Source: Platycnemis pennipes (Eukaryota; Arthropoda; Insecta; Odonata; Platycnemididae). From it: a stretch of 64,000 nucleotides of DNA. The notes below the pieces were generated by a model. The model worked only from the letters and a program-made list of their open reading frames with translations, was not told the origin of the DNA and made no database searches. The stretch lies in the NCBI GenBank assembly GCA_933228895.1, contig OW121853.1, positions 81,638,645 to 81,702,644 on the forward strand, in the 5' to 3' direction. How positions within the stretch are numbered: the stretch's first letter is position 1; every line of letters begins with the position of its first letter. A program made the translations under genes and the position numbers. Shown here in pieces: positions 12,002 through 24,597 of the stretch.

Positions 12002-12293
12002 CTCTTTGGTTGTCAAAAAATATCCTAGGAACTATGCTAAAAATGCCGAGCATTTTTTCCGATTTTCCAGATGTTCAGGGAAAAAATATATATACATGTA
12101 AAAACATCAGCAAATAAATTCTGTGGTCAATTTTAGATAGTCCAAATATTCTGTATCTAAAGTTCTCAGCATTAAAATGCCATCAGTTAACAACCAACAA
12201 TTAATAATGACAATACAGAAGGAGCATGATACTCCCTGGCACTTTTCGCTAGAGTTCGGAGGAGCACAGTTGCACTCCCTGGCACTATAAGGG
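12002..12293. mobile_element. piggyBac-like MITE candidate
   Basis: A 292-bp segment is flanked on both sides by TTAA (11998-12001 and 12294-12297). Its right end reads CTATAAGGG, i.e. CCCTTATAG inward, and its left end reads CTCTTTGG. CCC-type ends with TTAA duplications are the mark of piggyBac-superfamily elements. The interior is non-coding and includes a duplicated CTCCCTGGCACT word at 12231 and 12275. The termini match imperfectly. Confidence 0.45.
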
Positions 12294-12297
12294 TTAA

Positions 12298-15200
12298 TAC
12301 AATAATGTTTAGTGTTTATTTAATTTTTACAGCTCTGAGAAATCATTAATAGATCTGTATTATTGCTGTGGGGTAGATTTTTTCTTTACAGTAATGTGTA
12401 AGTTGCATCATCATTTACGAGGGAAAGTGTTGGCAAAAATGTCGATTATGAGAGAGTAAATCAAGTATTTTGTATGATCCCAGAAAAAAAATCAGTTCAA
12501 ATATTATTTGATTTCATACAGTCAGATCTTGTTTTGCATATTACATCTAATGCTTTTGATTTTTGGGCATGGCGAAGTATAAAAAATAAGTCATTATTTA
12601 ACTTTGTGTGAACAGGCTATATTCAGGTATCTTAATTGTTAAGCATTTGATTGCATGTTATTTTTTATAAATGTATGCAAAAATTATTAAAAATTGTGCT
12701 TTCAAAAGTTTCACCATACCAGGAATGATGCTTGCTCATAACTCATGAATGTTTAATGATTATATGCTTATTAACATTTAGCTAATTAGCATGTTAGCAT
12801 ATCTTAGCAATTGCTTCATTGTTATGTACTTTTTTTAACTTTGCAGCACTCCCAGTTGATTCAACTATTTGGTCAGAAGCTTGTAAAAATATTTCTATCA
12901 GAGCGCTCTTAACAAAAGGCCTTTTTACTTGCATAGGTAGTTCTAGATTTGAGAGGAATATATATTTTATTGGAAATTTAGAGTAAAAAATATATGAAGG
13001 TAGGTACATGTATATGAAGCACTTCTCTGCCAGCTTTGCTATTTATGGAGGAAACTCATATATCAAATGCACATTTATAGATAACTAATGCTTCAAGTCC
13101 TTCATCCATGTTGGTTGTCTATCCTAAAAAAGCCAAGGAGTGTGGGGTAGTTTGAAACTAGGTTTTAAGGGCCTACCAAGTTTTTGTATACTATTCATAA
13201 TTCTGATCTGCATCTCATCATGACCTGCAGAATACTGTAGGGAGTACTCTCAATGATATAAATTGTAATTTTGGTGAGTTGTGTTAATTAGCCTTCAAAT
13301 ACCAACAAAGTGTTATCTTTAAAACATTATACTCATTTTTTTACTTTACTCATTAGGCATCAGCATGCTCTAGGAATCATTCATTTAAAATTGCATATAT
13401 GCATATTTATTTCCCTCATTTTTGTGATATTAGTTAATAATTTTGAAGTTGCAGCAGTTCAATTTTTAGTTAAAATGATAATGGCAATGAGTGAGGGTAT
13501 CTTTGTGGAGAAGAAGTTATCAATTGATAATAATTGGGTCCTAAAAATATCCATGTATCTTCTGACATTACCTTTAACTTTTCTGTATTCCCAATAAAAA
13601 TAGGTTGACTTTTCTCATGGAAAAATGATCAGGGAGTTGCCACTTGCTTCAATTGAACAAGAAGCACAAGGATAAGAAATTTGGGTATTCTCCATGAAAA
13701 ACAATAGGCTGTCATATCATCACCCAAAATTGATTTTTCACTGGCAATCTGTTTCACTGACAAAGTCCTCTCACAACATTAGAACAATAGGTATATGTTG
13801 TATCCTTTGACTTGCATTTGTGTTTTTTCATCGGCATTCAAGTAAATTTATTCCTTAATAGCAACATTTTAAATATCTGGCTTCTAGAAATGAACTTCCA
13901 ATTCCTTGCACACAAAGATGACTTATAGACAGTAGGCATAACTAAGGATCAATTGAGTTATGGAAGGATTGTAATTGAGGACTTAATGCATTCAGTGATG
14001 CATAGTTATTGGAAGTTTATTAGAGTCGTGTTCAGTTTTCAAGCCTTGAAGGAGTAAGTATGGCCTCATAGTTGTGCAAAAGTAGTTCAGTTATAGGATT
14101 TAGAAAATAAAGTATTTGCAACAAAATGATGAGGTATGGGTACCGAATGGTTGAGGCAGAAACTAATGTGGCAGCCAATAGTGCTAAGTAATGGAACATT
14201 TTCTCAGCCCCATTGTTTTTCTTTGGTGTACAACTCTGAATTAGGGATGGTTGTGGTTTATATTAATTCTGCATTGTTTTAACAGTGAAAATGATCACAT
14301 AAAATCTAAGGAAAAACCCTCTCATTTTTTTAGTGCCAGCCACATGATTAAAAGGGGGTGGACTGGGTTTACGCTTTGCATCGGGCATGGGTATTATTCT
14401 TTTACTGCAGGAAGTCAATGTATAAATACATGCAATATTGAGTTTCAGGGCAGTTGCAGCATAACTCATTAAAATGTAATTCTGAGCTACATTGACTGCA
14501 TTACAATGTGCAAGTTAATCTTCATTTATAACTTTATTTTATCAGGGAAACAAATTGTCACTCCCATTAAATTACATACACATACTGTTTATGGAAAAAA
14601 TGGCCAACATTAGCAAACTTTTGTGAACCTCTTCATGAAATGGATATTTTTTAGACTGCAGAATTTTATCTGTCATTACTTCTTGTCACTTAGCCTTAAG
14701 TTGTAATATCTCATTATCTGGGGGTATTTTTTGAAGTTATTTTCCAAAAAATGACTTTAAGCTGGATTGCAGATATCTTCAAATGGCAATCTTCTAATTT
14801 GTTAGATAATTTGTCATTCAGTATTTTCAGTCATAGAATTTTTGTCAGTCAGTGGGTTCACAATCAAAGTTACGGCAATCAATGTGGCAATGATTTCAAT
14901 TTCTATCATAATTGCAGGGAACATGCTGCCGTTATTCTTTAAAAAAATTTTTACTGAGGAAACAAACTAATTTGAATTCTTGCAGTGTTCATAGTAGTTT
15001 TTTCCAGTTAGGCATTTTTAAGTATGTCTGTAAGTTGAAGATTGTACTTGCAACCAAAATATATAAGCAACACAAAAATTTTGAAAGTCCCATTCAAGCC
15101 CAAAGAAGGTTTTCCATTTCATTATATTTTCATGCTCTGCAATGTGATAGATAAAAAAATACTTTCAGCTGTGGGGAAGTCTGGGCAAAAAATTGATTCA

Positions 15201-16121
15201 ATGCTTGGTAGAAGTGAATAGGTCTGCAATAGATTGAATGAAGCTTCAAACATGGTTAATTCTTGGCAGAAACTGCTATTTTACTATGTTTGGAAAGATT
15301 CATTTTTGGTTAATGTTTCCATTCTTACATTTAGAGTAATACTTATGGCATTGTCGTGAGTGTTTACAGTGTGTCCGTTTCATCGTGATTTGTATCCAAA
15401 TTGTAGTTTTGGATTATTAGCTGATTGTTCTATCATGCCATGGCTCAAATGTGGTTATTTATGCTTCAAACATAGTTCAGAATAAAAAAACGTGTTAATA
15501 TTGAATCAGGAACATTTTGCAAGGATATAAAATTATCAGAAAAACAACATTAGCTTTTGAGTAATTTTGAAAACTAAATTAAATAGTTTCATTTCTTGCT
15601 CTTTTGTACCTACCATGTATTTTTTTCATTTGAACGTCGGGAGTGCTGCATTTGTTTATGTTTAGTCTGGCATCAGCATTTTAGTCTTTTTTTCAGTTTT
15701 CTTTTAGGACATTGTGGTAGTGGCCTAAATCATGACTTATTTTATGCATGAATGTGTTGGCAGCAATATTGAATGACCATATTTTTCTCATTGATCTTCA
15801 TTAAATAAGCAATATATTTACTTGCCTATTCTATGAGTATGTGAATGGTAAAATTGTTACTGTACTCAAGTTAATGTTGTGTATTAAAAGAAGGAAACCC
15901 ATGGATATTTATATCCCTGTGGTGTTAATAAAAATTATTATTAACTACCTAAGCATAGAAGGTAAAAAAATACATGTCATAATTTTGGCATTCAACATAT
16001 TTTAGAAGAAAAAAAAATTAAGTCAACTTAAGATGTTTTTTTAGTCAAAATATTGAATGTCAAATTAATTATTTAATGGTTTCTTTGATGGGAAATATTG
16101 GAGGAGTAGACTTATACCATC
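12298..16121. other. No recognised features
   Basis: AT-rich sequence with many short spurious frames and scattered AATAAA words. I found no coding exon, structured RNA or repeat that I could support. Confidence 0.4.
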
Positions 16122-16123
16122 TA

Positions 16124-16199
16124 CAGGGTGCGGAAAAATAACTTCCTTTTTAATATGGATATATCGATATAAATAAGGAAGTTATGTTGCCGCACCCTG
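16124..16199. mobile_element. 76-bp hairpin MITE of Tc1/mariner type
   Basis: The element is almost wholly an inverted repeat: CAGGGTGCGG at the left and CCGCACCCTG at the right, followed inward by matching TAACTTCCTT and AAGGAAGTTA, around an ATATATCGATAT centre. It is flanked on both sides by TA (16122-16123, 16200-16201), as expected for a Tc1/mariner target duplication. No coding capacity. Confidence 0.75.
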
Positions 16200-16201
16200 T
16201 A

Positions 16202-19200
16202 GTTCATTAGTCAATATAAATGCCTTTATTCAGTATTGATTAGTTTATCTAGCTATATTTTGCATCTTGTTTGTTAATGTCATGGATGTTTTAGAAATTC
16301 TTTTAATAGTATTCAACTTGTCTTTGTAGTAATCATATATGCGCAATGAAAGATAATTGGAATTTAATGTTGCTTTTGAAGAAGTTGTTGTCTTCGACGA
16401 AATGGCAGGCTTCAGTTTATAATAGATATTTTTTTCTAGAGCAATCCTTCTGCTGTGGGAGTCAGGAGGGTAAATTAACTTTATGAAAAGTGTAGAAATG
16501 TCACTATCCTCCGTCCTGTATGAAACCAAAGCAAATGAAGTATGTAATGCTTAGCTTCAATGTGGAAAAATTAGCTTGTAAGACTTCTTAATTGATAATT
16601 CAAAGTAAATATTCTATGCGGAGATGATATAGAATTTATTTTATGAAGCTAGTGGCGACTATAAAAGAGCATTATTTTATAATAAAATTGTTGCAACTGA
16701 TGAAGCTCAAAAAGTGCCATATTAATATCTAAGAATATTAAGAGCAATTTAAAAGTGTGCAAACATTTTGTACTTCTTAATTATGATTGTTCTAAATGTA
16801 ACTTTAAGGAAATTGAAGTTTTACTGGTATTTGTTGTAATGATAAATAAGTTTCAATTGTTTTACTGAAAAAAATTGAAGAAATAGTGTCAAATTAAGTA
16901 TTTTATATTTGTTTAATTCCATTCCTCTTTGATAGGTGACCAGAAACCAATTTCTTTTTCCTTTTATGTTTGAATGCAACTGAGAAAGATTTTTCAATTT
17001 TATTGCTGATATGTACTCTTCTTAACATGTAAAGAAATAGAAAGTAATTTACTGTGAATTTTTGCTGTTTTACCATCAATCAGGGTAATTCTTTTCTGGA
17101 CAGAGGAAATATATTATTATATGCAGTAATGTGCATCATTTTCTGAATTCTCTGCAATATTATGACATTTGATGTGAGATTATATGTTGACAGTTAATGT
17201 CATTGATTGTGTACCCAATTGTGATTAATTGAGTGTTCAGTTCATTTTTTTGGTCATTCATAAATGTATGAGCAGTTTTGTTCTAAACATTTGGGCATTG
17301 ATGTCCCAGTAGTAAAGCGTGGTGCAGGAATAAGAAATTACAACCAGTTATGTTTTTTTTTAATATTGTAGCAATGTGGTACCATCCTAGTCAGTTTACA
17401 ACATGACCTCTGAATGTATTGAAACTAAACATCACACTTTGTTTGTATCCAATTTATATATTTTAGTACAAAGTAATATTTGTTTATTCTTGAACATTGT
17501 CATTATAATAAAAAGTGAGAAAAGAACATCTCTTTAAATTGAATAAAACTGAGAAACGACATATTCAATTTGTGAGCATTAGTGTCCTAATCAGAATAGA
17601 TCTTACAATTAATTAAAATGCAGGAGAAATGCCTGGACATGATTAATACTATTATAAGCATGCCTCTCAAGTTATAGCAGCCACGAAAGAATGTAACTTT
17701 TCATAAACACTTCAAGAATAGATCAGAGCCCTCACAGTGAAAACCAAAAGCATTGCATTATATTCTTTGTTATGAGATGTCTTCTACATAAAGGCATCCT
17801 TGTGCATTGATAAATAGCCAAGTTGGTTTTAAGAGAGAATCTCTCAACCCACAGAACATCAGAAAAAGAATCAAACAGAGTAATGGCTAATTGCATGATG
17901 GTGACAAAGACAATCAGATGGTATCAGTCTGCTACTAGTGATAAGGAAAAGTCATTGGAGTTGTCCTTAATAGCAATTTCTAGAAAAATATTTGAAATTA
18001 ACAATTAATATTTAGATGATTTTGATGAAAAAATTACCACTGATTCATATTAAATGAACTTGTTACTTATAACCAACCTTGTTTTAAGGCATTTTGATTT
18101 TTAGAACTACAAACTTGTTATCACATGGGATATTTATATTATTGATAATATGTATCTGTGAATCAGTCCTAGAATTCAAATTATTTTAAGTATCACATCT
18201 AAGAGTTTCAGGCAGCATAGTAGTACTCTTAATAAGAAATCAATTTTTCCTCTCAATTCTGCTTCCTACGAAGAAGAAATGTTTTAATAACTTAATTCAA
18301 CACCAAACTTCATATGCTATTGGCTATGAAATTACCCTACCTCTCTTCTGGTATTTCAACTTAAAAGTTATTGAAGTATTCAGAAATGAAATAGATATCC
18401 AAAGATTTAAAAGCTAGTCTCAATAAATATAATACAAAGGATACTGATGAATGTCATTTTCTTGATCATATGAGGGCCATTAATATGCAGTGTTTTTATT
18501 ATGAATTCAACTTGGATTTATTTAAAATTATTTATGCATAGGCAGGCAGCTAATCTTTGCATTGAAGTATTTTTTTACAATCAACTTCTATGAATGGCTG
18601 TACATAGAACATTTTGAAACATTCCAAAGAAAAAACTAAGCCTTTATATGTATTGTTTACCAGTCTAGATGACTGTCCCAAAACAAATTTCCTCGCACTC
18701 CACAACTGCAACACAATTCGCACATGTGACTAAATGAAGTCCTTCACTGAACATATACATATATATATTTACACATACACAGATAAAAATTGCAATGTGT
18801 GGCCCCCTCGAGTCAGGATAATGACACCAGTTGCTGTATAATTACAGTTTTATATACATCTGAGGGAAATATGTTAACTTGAGGCTACACTTGATACAGC
18901 AGTAAGACTGAAAACAAGATTTGGCATCCATAAGGTTGGAGAACATGAGTTTCTGAATAAGAAACAATTCCTACAGCCTATTTTTCTTCCAGCTTTCCAC
19001 AGCCCTATCTTTGCTTTGAAGAAGACCACCAGGATCAAGACAGCACAGCATGTCAGGACCCTGTGATGTTTTAAGAGAAAGTTTTTTAATTACTAGAATA
19101 CATATCCAATCAGAAGTCATGTGAATAATCAAAATTAGATACCAGCCAATACTACCCATGAATACTGGAACACTAGAAGGTAATTGATATTTGAGATCTT

Positions 19201-21046
19201 AAATAATTATGCTAAAAGATAGTTTGAATACCTCGATTATCATGCCATACCGCATTGGGTGCCCATACAGTGTTATATTTGGTGTTGATGAACTACATCA
19301 TATCCTCAACAAGAAGACAAAGTGGAAATTAGTCTGTTGATAGAATTCTCCACGTAATTTATGGTATAAAGACAACAGTTTCAACAAATGGAATTCCGGT
19401 GAAACTTTCTTATAAATAACAAGCTGTAACGGCTTGTCACCGCTGGTCACAATTCAAAATCAAAGAAAGTTTGAAATGGGGCCGAATGAGCTTTGCTTCT
19501 TCTCTGTTACATATCCTTCATTAGCTTATAGGAGATCACAGAATGAGTCTTCTTCAAAATCGTACTTTCACTAATAGCTAATGAATTTTGTATAAGTCAC
19601 TGAAAACTCAAGCCCCTACTATGAGTTATTTTCCATTGAGACTCTGTCATGAATATTAATAATGGCTTTTAGGTGTTCCTCCACTTTATGGTGTCTTTAA
19701 TCGATAACAGTTTCCCCAGCCATCCTGCTGGCGTCTTCAGGTCTAAAGACACGAGAAGGATGGCTGAAGAAGCTATTGTAGCTGAAAGATACCATAACAC
19801 AGAGGGATTCCCAAAAGCCATTATTACTTATAATTGCCATGGAAGCCTCAGATTTAATTGTCGAGAATACTTTGACACCCTGAGTTCGAAGTTATATCTT
19901 CCAAAAGAGGAAGCTAATTTAATGCAGTAAAATTTATCTTAAAGAATTGCCCATTTTTACATTTATTAATGTAAATATTTTTTTATCACTTTAAAAAACT
20001 TTCACTAAATTTTATTTGGAAAAAGAGGTTTTTCAGGACTTAAAATCTAATGACCAAGAATTTCTTGCTTGTCATTCTGCTAGCTGTATTCATATGAAAT
20101 TTTCAGTAATTAAATCTAATGAAGTCTTTGACAGTGTGAAGAGAACAATTAATTTATTTTATAATTTACAAGAGTTACTAAATTTGTAAAACCCTACTAC
20201 AAAACTGGATACTCGACTGACACTTGAGTGGGATCATTTCAGCCACAAGGTTGTCAGCACGAATAGTAAAGAAATAATAATTACCAGTAATTACCTAACT
20301 GCATTAAAATTGGTTTCTCCACTGGAAGAGATAGCTTCTCAAACTCTGGGATCTCAACATATTTTACAAACAGATCCCTACCAAATTGTGCATCAATTAC
20401 ACACAAAATGTTTACCTTGTAATAGTAATACCATAGTTCATTCTGTCAGATCTGGGGTTAATATTGCCAATGTTATTCTTTTCCATAAATTTTCAATTAC
20501 TTGAACAGTGACACTAGTTTGTGGTAAATTCAGAACTTGAACGTGTATTAACACTTTCTGCTCACTTATTAATGTCTATAAATGATCCATAATTGGTAGT
20601 TAAGTTCTTTTATTATATGCATATTTGAAATTTATTAACAGAATTATTTTTTTTATGCAATCGAGTAGTAGCTATTTACTTCAACAGGCAACAAATAAAT
20701 TATCAGAAAAACATTAATATATTAAGCAGAATTAATATATTAAATTAATTGCAATTCTGGTATTTGAGGTATTTGAAATTCGAGTTATTCAAGTTTTGAT
20801 TAATATTCAAATTCAAGAAATCTGCTATACATCCAATCTCTAATCAAAATTTATCAGGGAACTACACAAAAATCAGAAATGGCAATGATGGCATTCAGTA
20901 TGCAACTATAAACTCTAAATGAAATAATCAAACTGGCAAATGACGAGACCAGTTGCTCTTGATACATAAAGAAGTCTGGTGAACACATTCATTGCATTTT
21001 ATTTTGGGTAGTTGATTTTGCTATTCACATGGGATTGTAGTAATTA
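16202..21046. other. Unannotated AT-rich interval
   Basis: No supported gene. Around 19717-19766 a 10-bp stem (CAGCCATCCT / AGGATGGCTG) brackets TGCTGGCGTCTTCAGGTCTA, a phrase that recalls untranslated tails of Penelope-like or other non-LTR elements, but there is no linked coding sequence. A minus-strand frame at 18971-19060 follows a CACAG acceptor-like site but matches nothing I know. Confidence 0.35.
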
Positions 21047-22521
21047 CAATGGAACCACGGTAGCACGAGTACAGCCTATTGCAAGACTCCTGCCATTACG
21101 AGAGATTGCAGGGGCACCATAAATGGTTATCGACCCTATGATTGCCAGGAAAAAATTTATGGTTTTTACGAGACCCTTTTGGTGCTGGCCCCCGCCATTG
21201 CGAGAGTTTCCATCACCGGCAAACAAACACCAAAAGTAGCCAACATCTGCCATAGCTTGCGATCTGTTACAAATGCAATTAATATGAAGTGTTGCATATC
21301 AACTGCACGTGATAAATCACCATACAATTAATTGTTGTTAATATTGGTGGAAATACTGCATAATTAAAGTTACGAATACGTATTTGATCTTCTTTTGTTT
21401 CTTGGGTGCTCAAGAGCACACTGTGAGTTGAGAGCATTTCCAAGATAGACACCATGACCCAAAAACACAAAACACTTAAGTGTCGGAATGGAAAAATGGC
21501 AAGCCAATCAATTATCTCTCCTAAATTTGTTTTCATATTTTCTTTCACTTTATATTTATCAATGTTGAACATTTTCGTGAGATAATTTTATAATTTACGA
21601 GATTATTGAAGTTAGCAAATTACTATTTGTTATGTATATGTACTGGTAACTGCTTGATTTAATGTGATGAACGTGGTGCCAAAGGAGTAACGCTCTTAGT
21701 TTGTTGACTTTTAATACGTCTATATTCCTTTCTATGTTTTGCTGCCATTATTGAACAATTATATGAATTAATACTTAACTCATTTGTTGGCATATAAGGG
21801 CTCTTCATTAGACCCATTTTTTCAGTCCTTGGTATCATACTACCGTTGAGCATGTACACCCGACAAAATTACTGTACATATGTCAAGGGCCTAACAAAAT
21901 CGTTAAAAAGAACTTATTGTGAACAACCCCTATTTCAATAAAATTCTTATACATGGCAAAGTAGATTGTTTTTCAATAGGGACATTACTTCAGATGAAAG
22001 AAAATGCCCTCCACGGCAGGTTGCCTTCCACCACTTCCATGGTCTCTTTTCGTCTGTTGAAAAAAATGTGATACGTTATTCCAAATGGTTTCCGCGAAAC
22101 GTCGTGAAGAACGTGAATATACTGATCATGAAAATTAAGACCAATCAAAGGAAAGCATAAAGGCTAGTAATAAAGTCAATACAATTTTGACTTATCAGTT
22201 ATGGTATAAATGTTTCGCGAAACAAATCGAAATTATGGAATGAACATTAGAAAATGGAACGAGCATTAGAAAAGAGTAGCTTTGTCAGTTGTGCATTTGG
22301 GAAAATAGTCTGCATTTCGCATTTTTTGGAGCTGGTAGTTTTTGATCTAATGAGTAGAGATATGAATTGCAGCAAAAACTTTCCCCTTCTTTCAGGATTT
22401 TTGCTCAGACTCTCCGGATGGAAATACTTCCACCACCACACCAACCTCAGTAAGACGATACTTCACTATAGCGAGGGTTTCCTTGAGCACCGTGAGGTCT
22501 CATTTTAAAGAGGTTGCACTG
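21047..22521 (+). mobile_element. Tigger-like non-autonomous element, copy 1
   Basis: The 1,475-bp unit is flanked by TA on both sides. Its ends read CAATGGAACCACGG at the left and, inward from the right, CAGTGCAACCTCTTT, which resemble Tigger/pogo termini (CAGTnnAACCTCT). A short frame starting ATGACCCAAAAACACAAAACAC near 21450 recalls the basic N-terminus of Tigger transposases but soon breaks. A copy in the same orientation lies at 61788-63335, about 85-90% similar by eye. No intact DDE domain remains. Confidence 0.65.
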
Positions 22522-22523
22522 TA

Positions 22524-24450
22524 CTGTATGTTCCAACATACAAGACTCACACAAAGTGAAAAAAGATCATTAACCAAATTGTTTGCAGAACTACAGCAAG
22601 TGATGAAATATTAAAATGATTATTTCTTTGGAAAATACCACTTACAACTTAAATTTCACTCAAAATCCAAAGCCACTAATCCTTAGTTCACCTGAAATTA
22701 ACTTTATAAACTGTAGGGTGATTTTCCATGGGCTACTTCAGACAAACTTGCACTTTACATGGTATAAAAATGAATGTTACTTCTCAGCATAAACAAATGA
22801 GTTATTTTTCAATAGCTTCAATATCCCTAGAAATCTACCCATTTAGGACAGAGGCCACATTATGGCTGAGACCCACTAAATATTCCTCACACCTGCTTCT
22901 TAAATGTCCATTATGAATGAGCATTATTAAAAATTAGGGACATGATTATGCTATATAACTTATTGTGACTCTAAAAAAATTACCACCAAGAGGCTATAAA
23001 ATTTTACAATTGGAAACAAACTAAGGGTAATGTCCAGAATGTATATCACAGCCTCGCTTCTACTGCCTACTTCTAAAATCTCTACTATGAGTTCGAAAGG
23101 GTACACAGATTCTCCTTTAATATTTAATAACGGTATAAATATACTTTTAAGGGTGACGCAGAATAAATTAATAAATAAAATGTTAAGGAAATCAATTACA
23201 CTCTGATAAAAATCTGTATACCATGACTGTATCTGTATAGCATAATGTAGAGAAGTATCCTTGCAGAAGAGCCACCTTCGCAGCAAGAATCTGTACACTA
23301 TTTTGAACTCATTTTGGCGATTTTATTATGTTGAGATTCTGAATAAGTCTAAAGTGATCAATTTCTCTCAATATTCTTTCTGGTAAAAAAGAAGTTAATA
23401 ATGGGTGACCTTCTATACAAATACAAGTGGATTCTGGGTGAGTACGCTTGTGTCATAAACTGCTATTGTGACATGTTTAAGTGTACATACACTATTTATT
23501 ATTAAATAACTGTTGTCTTTGATACCTTTGACCAATTTCTAATCCTTGCAATCATTCTGGATTTTTTTCTGATAAACAGTCTACTCCCTTCCCTAAATAT
23601 GCCACTGCAGTTCTTAGACGTTGACATTTTACATTGATAAAGATACTACTTACATCATGGACAATGAAAATTTCAATTGATTGGCTGAAGATCATTCATA
23701 ACTAATCTGCAAAACATCAAACTGTCCATTATTGCGATTGAACTAAAAAACCACTGACTGCAGACAGAAGAATGATAAGGAATTATCTGAGAAGTGAGTA
23801 GTGGAATGATTCACCATGGTTTTATATACTGCAATTGAAGAGTTATGCCCAATTACCTCGTAGAAATTTGCTTACATTTTATCATAAGTCAACTTGATAA
23901 ATTTATCATATCAACACATAGCTTTCATCGTAGTGAATTGACAGATGGATTTTGCATTGATGTAATATTGCTTTATGTTTGAACATTGCATAGGGATCGA
24001 ATTTTGTCCACAAAAATAGCTTTGTTAAAAAACTAGGACAATAAGCATGAAATGGAAGATTTTTAAAGGAGTAAAATATACCAAACCCACATAAAATAAA
24101 AAGAGCTAACAACGGTATGTGAATATCTGAATGTGACTATATAATGATGCTATGAAAAAACATGAGAGCAAGCAAGATATAGCATAGTATGAACATTGAT
24201 TTTACAATAAATATTACAAAAATATTTTACATTGAATTATAGAAAGCACTGACATTTAACTTCTGAGAAGAAAACAATAGCTATTTCTAATTCAATTTCC
24301 TTACAGCAGCAACAATAATTACATGTTCACAATCACAATCACTGTTTCTAGCGTTGGTAGAGAAACTTACTGGATTGAAGAGAGAGAAGCTCAGTGGAAG
24401 ATGAGGGTTGTGGAATCAATACATGAGGTATAGCCCTAAGAACAGCAGTG
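22524..24450. other. Downstream flank of MINDY3
   Basis: AT-rich sequence that should contain the MINDY3 3' UTR on its right side, since the stop codon is at 24451-24453. I cannot place the polyadenylation site. No other gene recognised. Confidence 0.4.
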
Positions 24451-24597
24451 CTAATAAAGTGAAGGCGTTAGACCCCCCATCCATCGCACTTCTATACTAG
24501 GCCACTTTGTCTGCAAACATGTAAGCATGGAATTACTTTCCAAAATACAATTTACATCACATTCCAAGAGCACTGCATTACCCTCCCAGTACTCCAC
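24451..24597 (-). CDS. MINDY3: MINDY3 exon 9 with stop
   Basis: After a TTCTTCCAG acceptor it encodes VEYWEGNAVLLE, then CLQTKWPSIEVRW and a final TPSLY before TAG. This aligns with the human C-terminus (VEGTAVV...CLQTKWPYIELLW...PSLN). Confidence 0.92.
   Translation of the reverse strand: MEYWEGNAVLLECDVNCILESNSMLTCLQTKWPSIEVRWMGGLTPSLY

Noticed and set aside
18971..19159. Minus-strand frame with acceptor-like CACAG and a hydrophobic run in another frame
   Set aside because: No motif or family could be named, and neither frame has a matching upstream exon.
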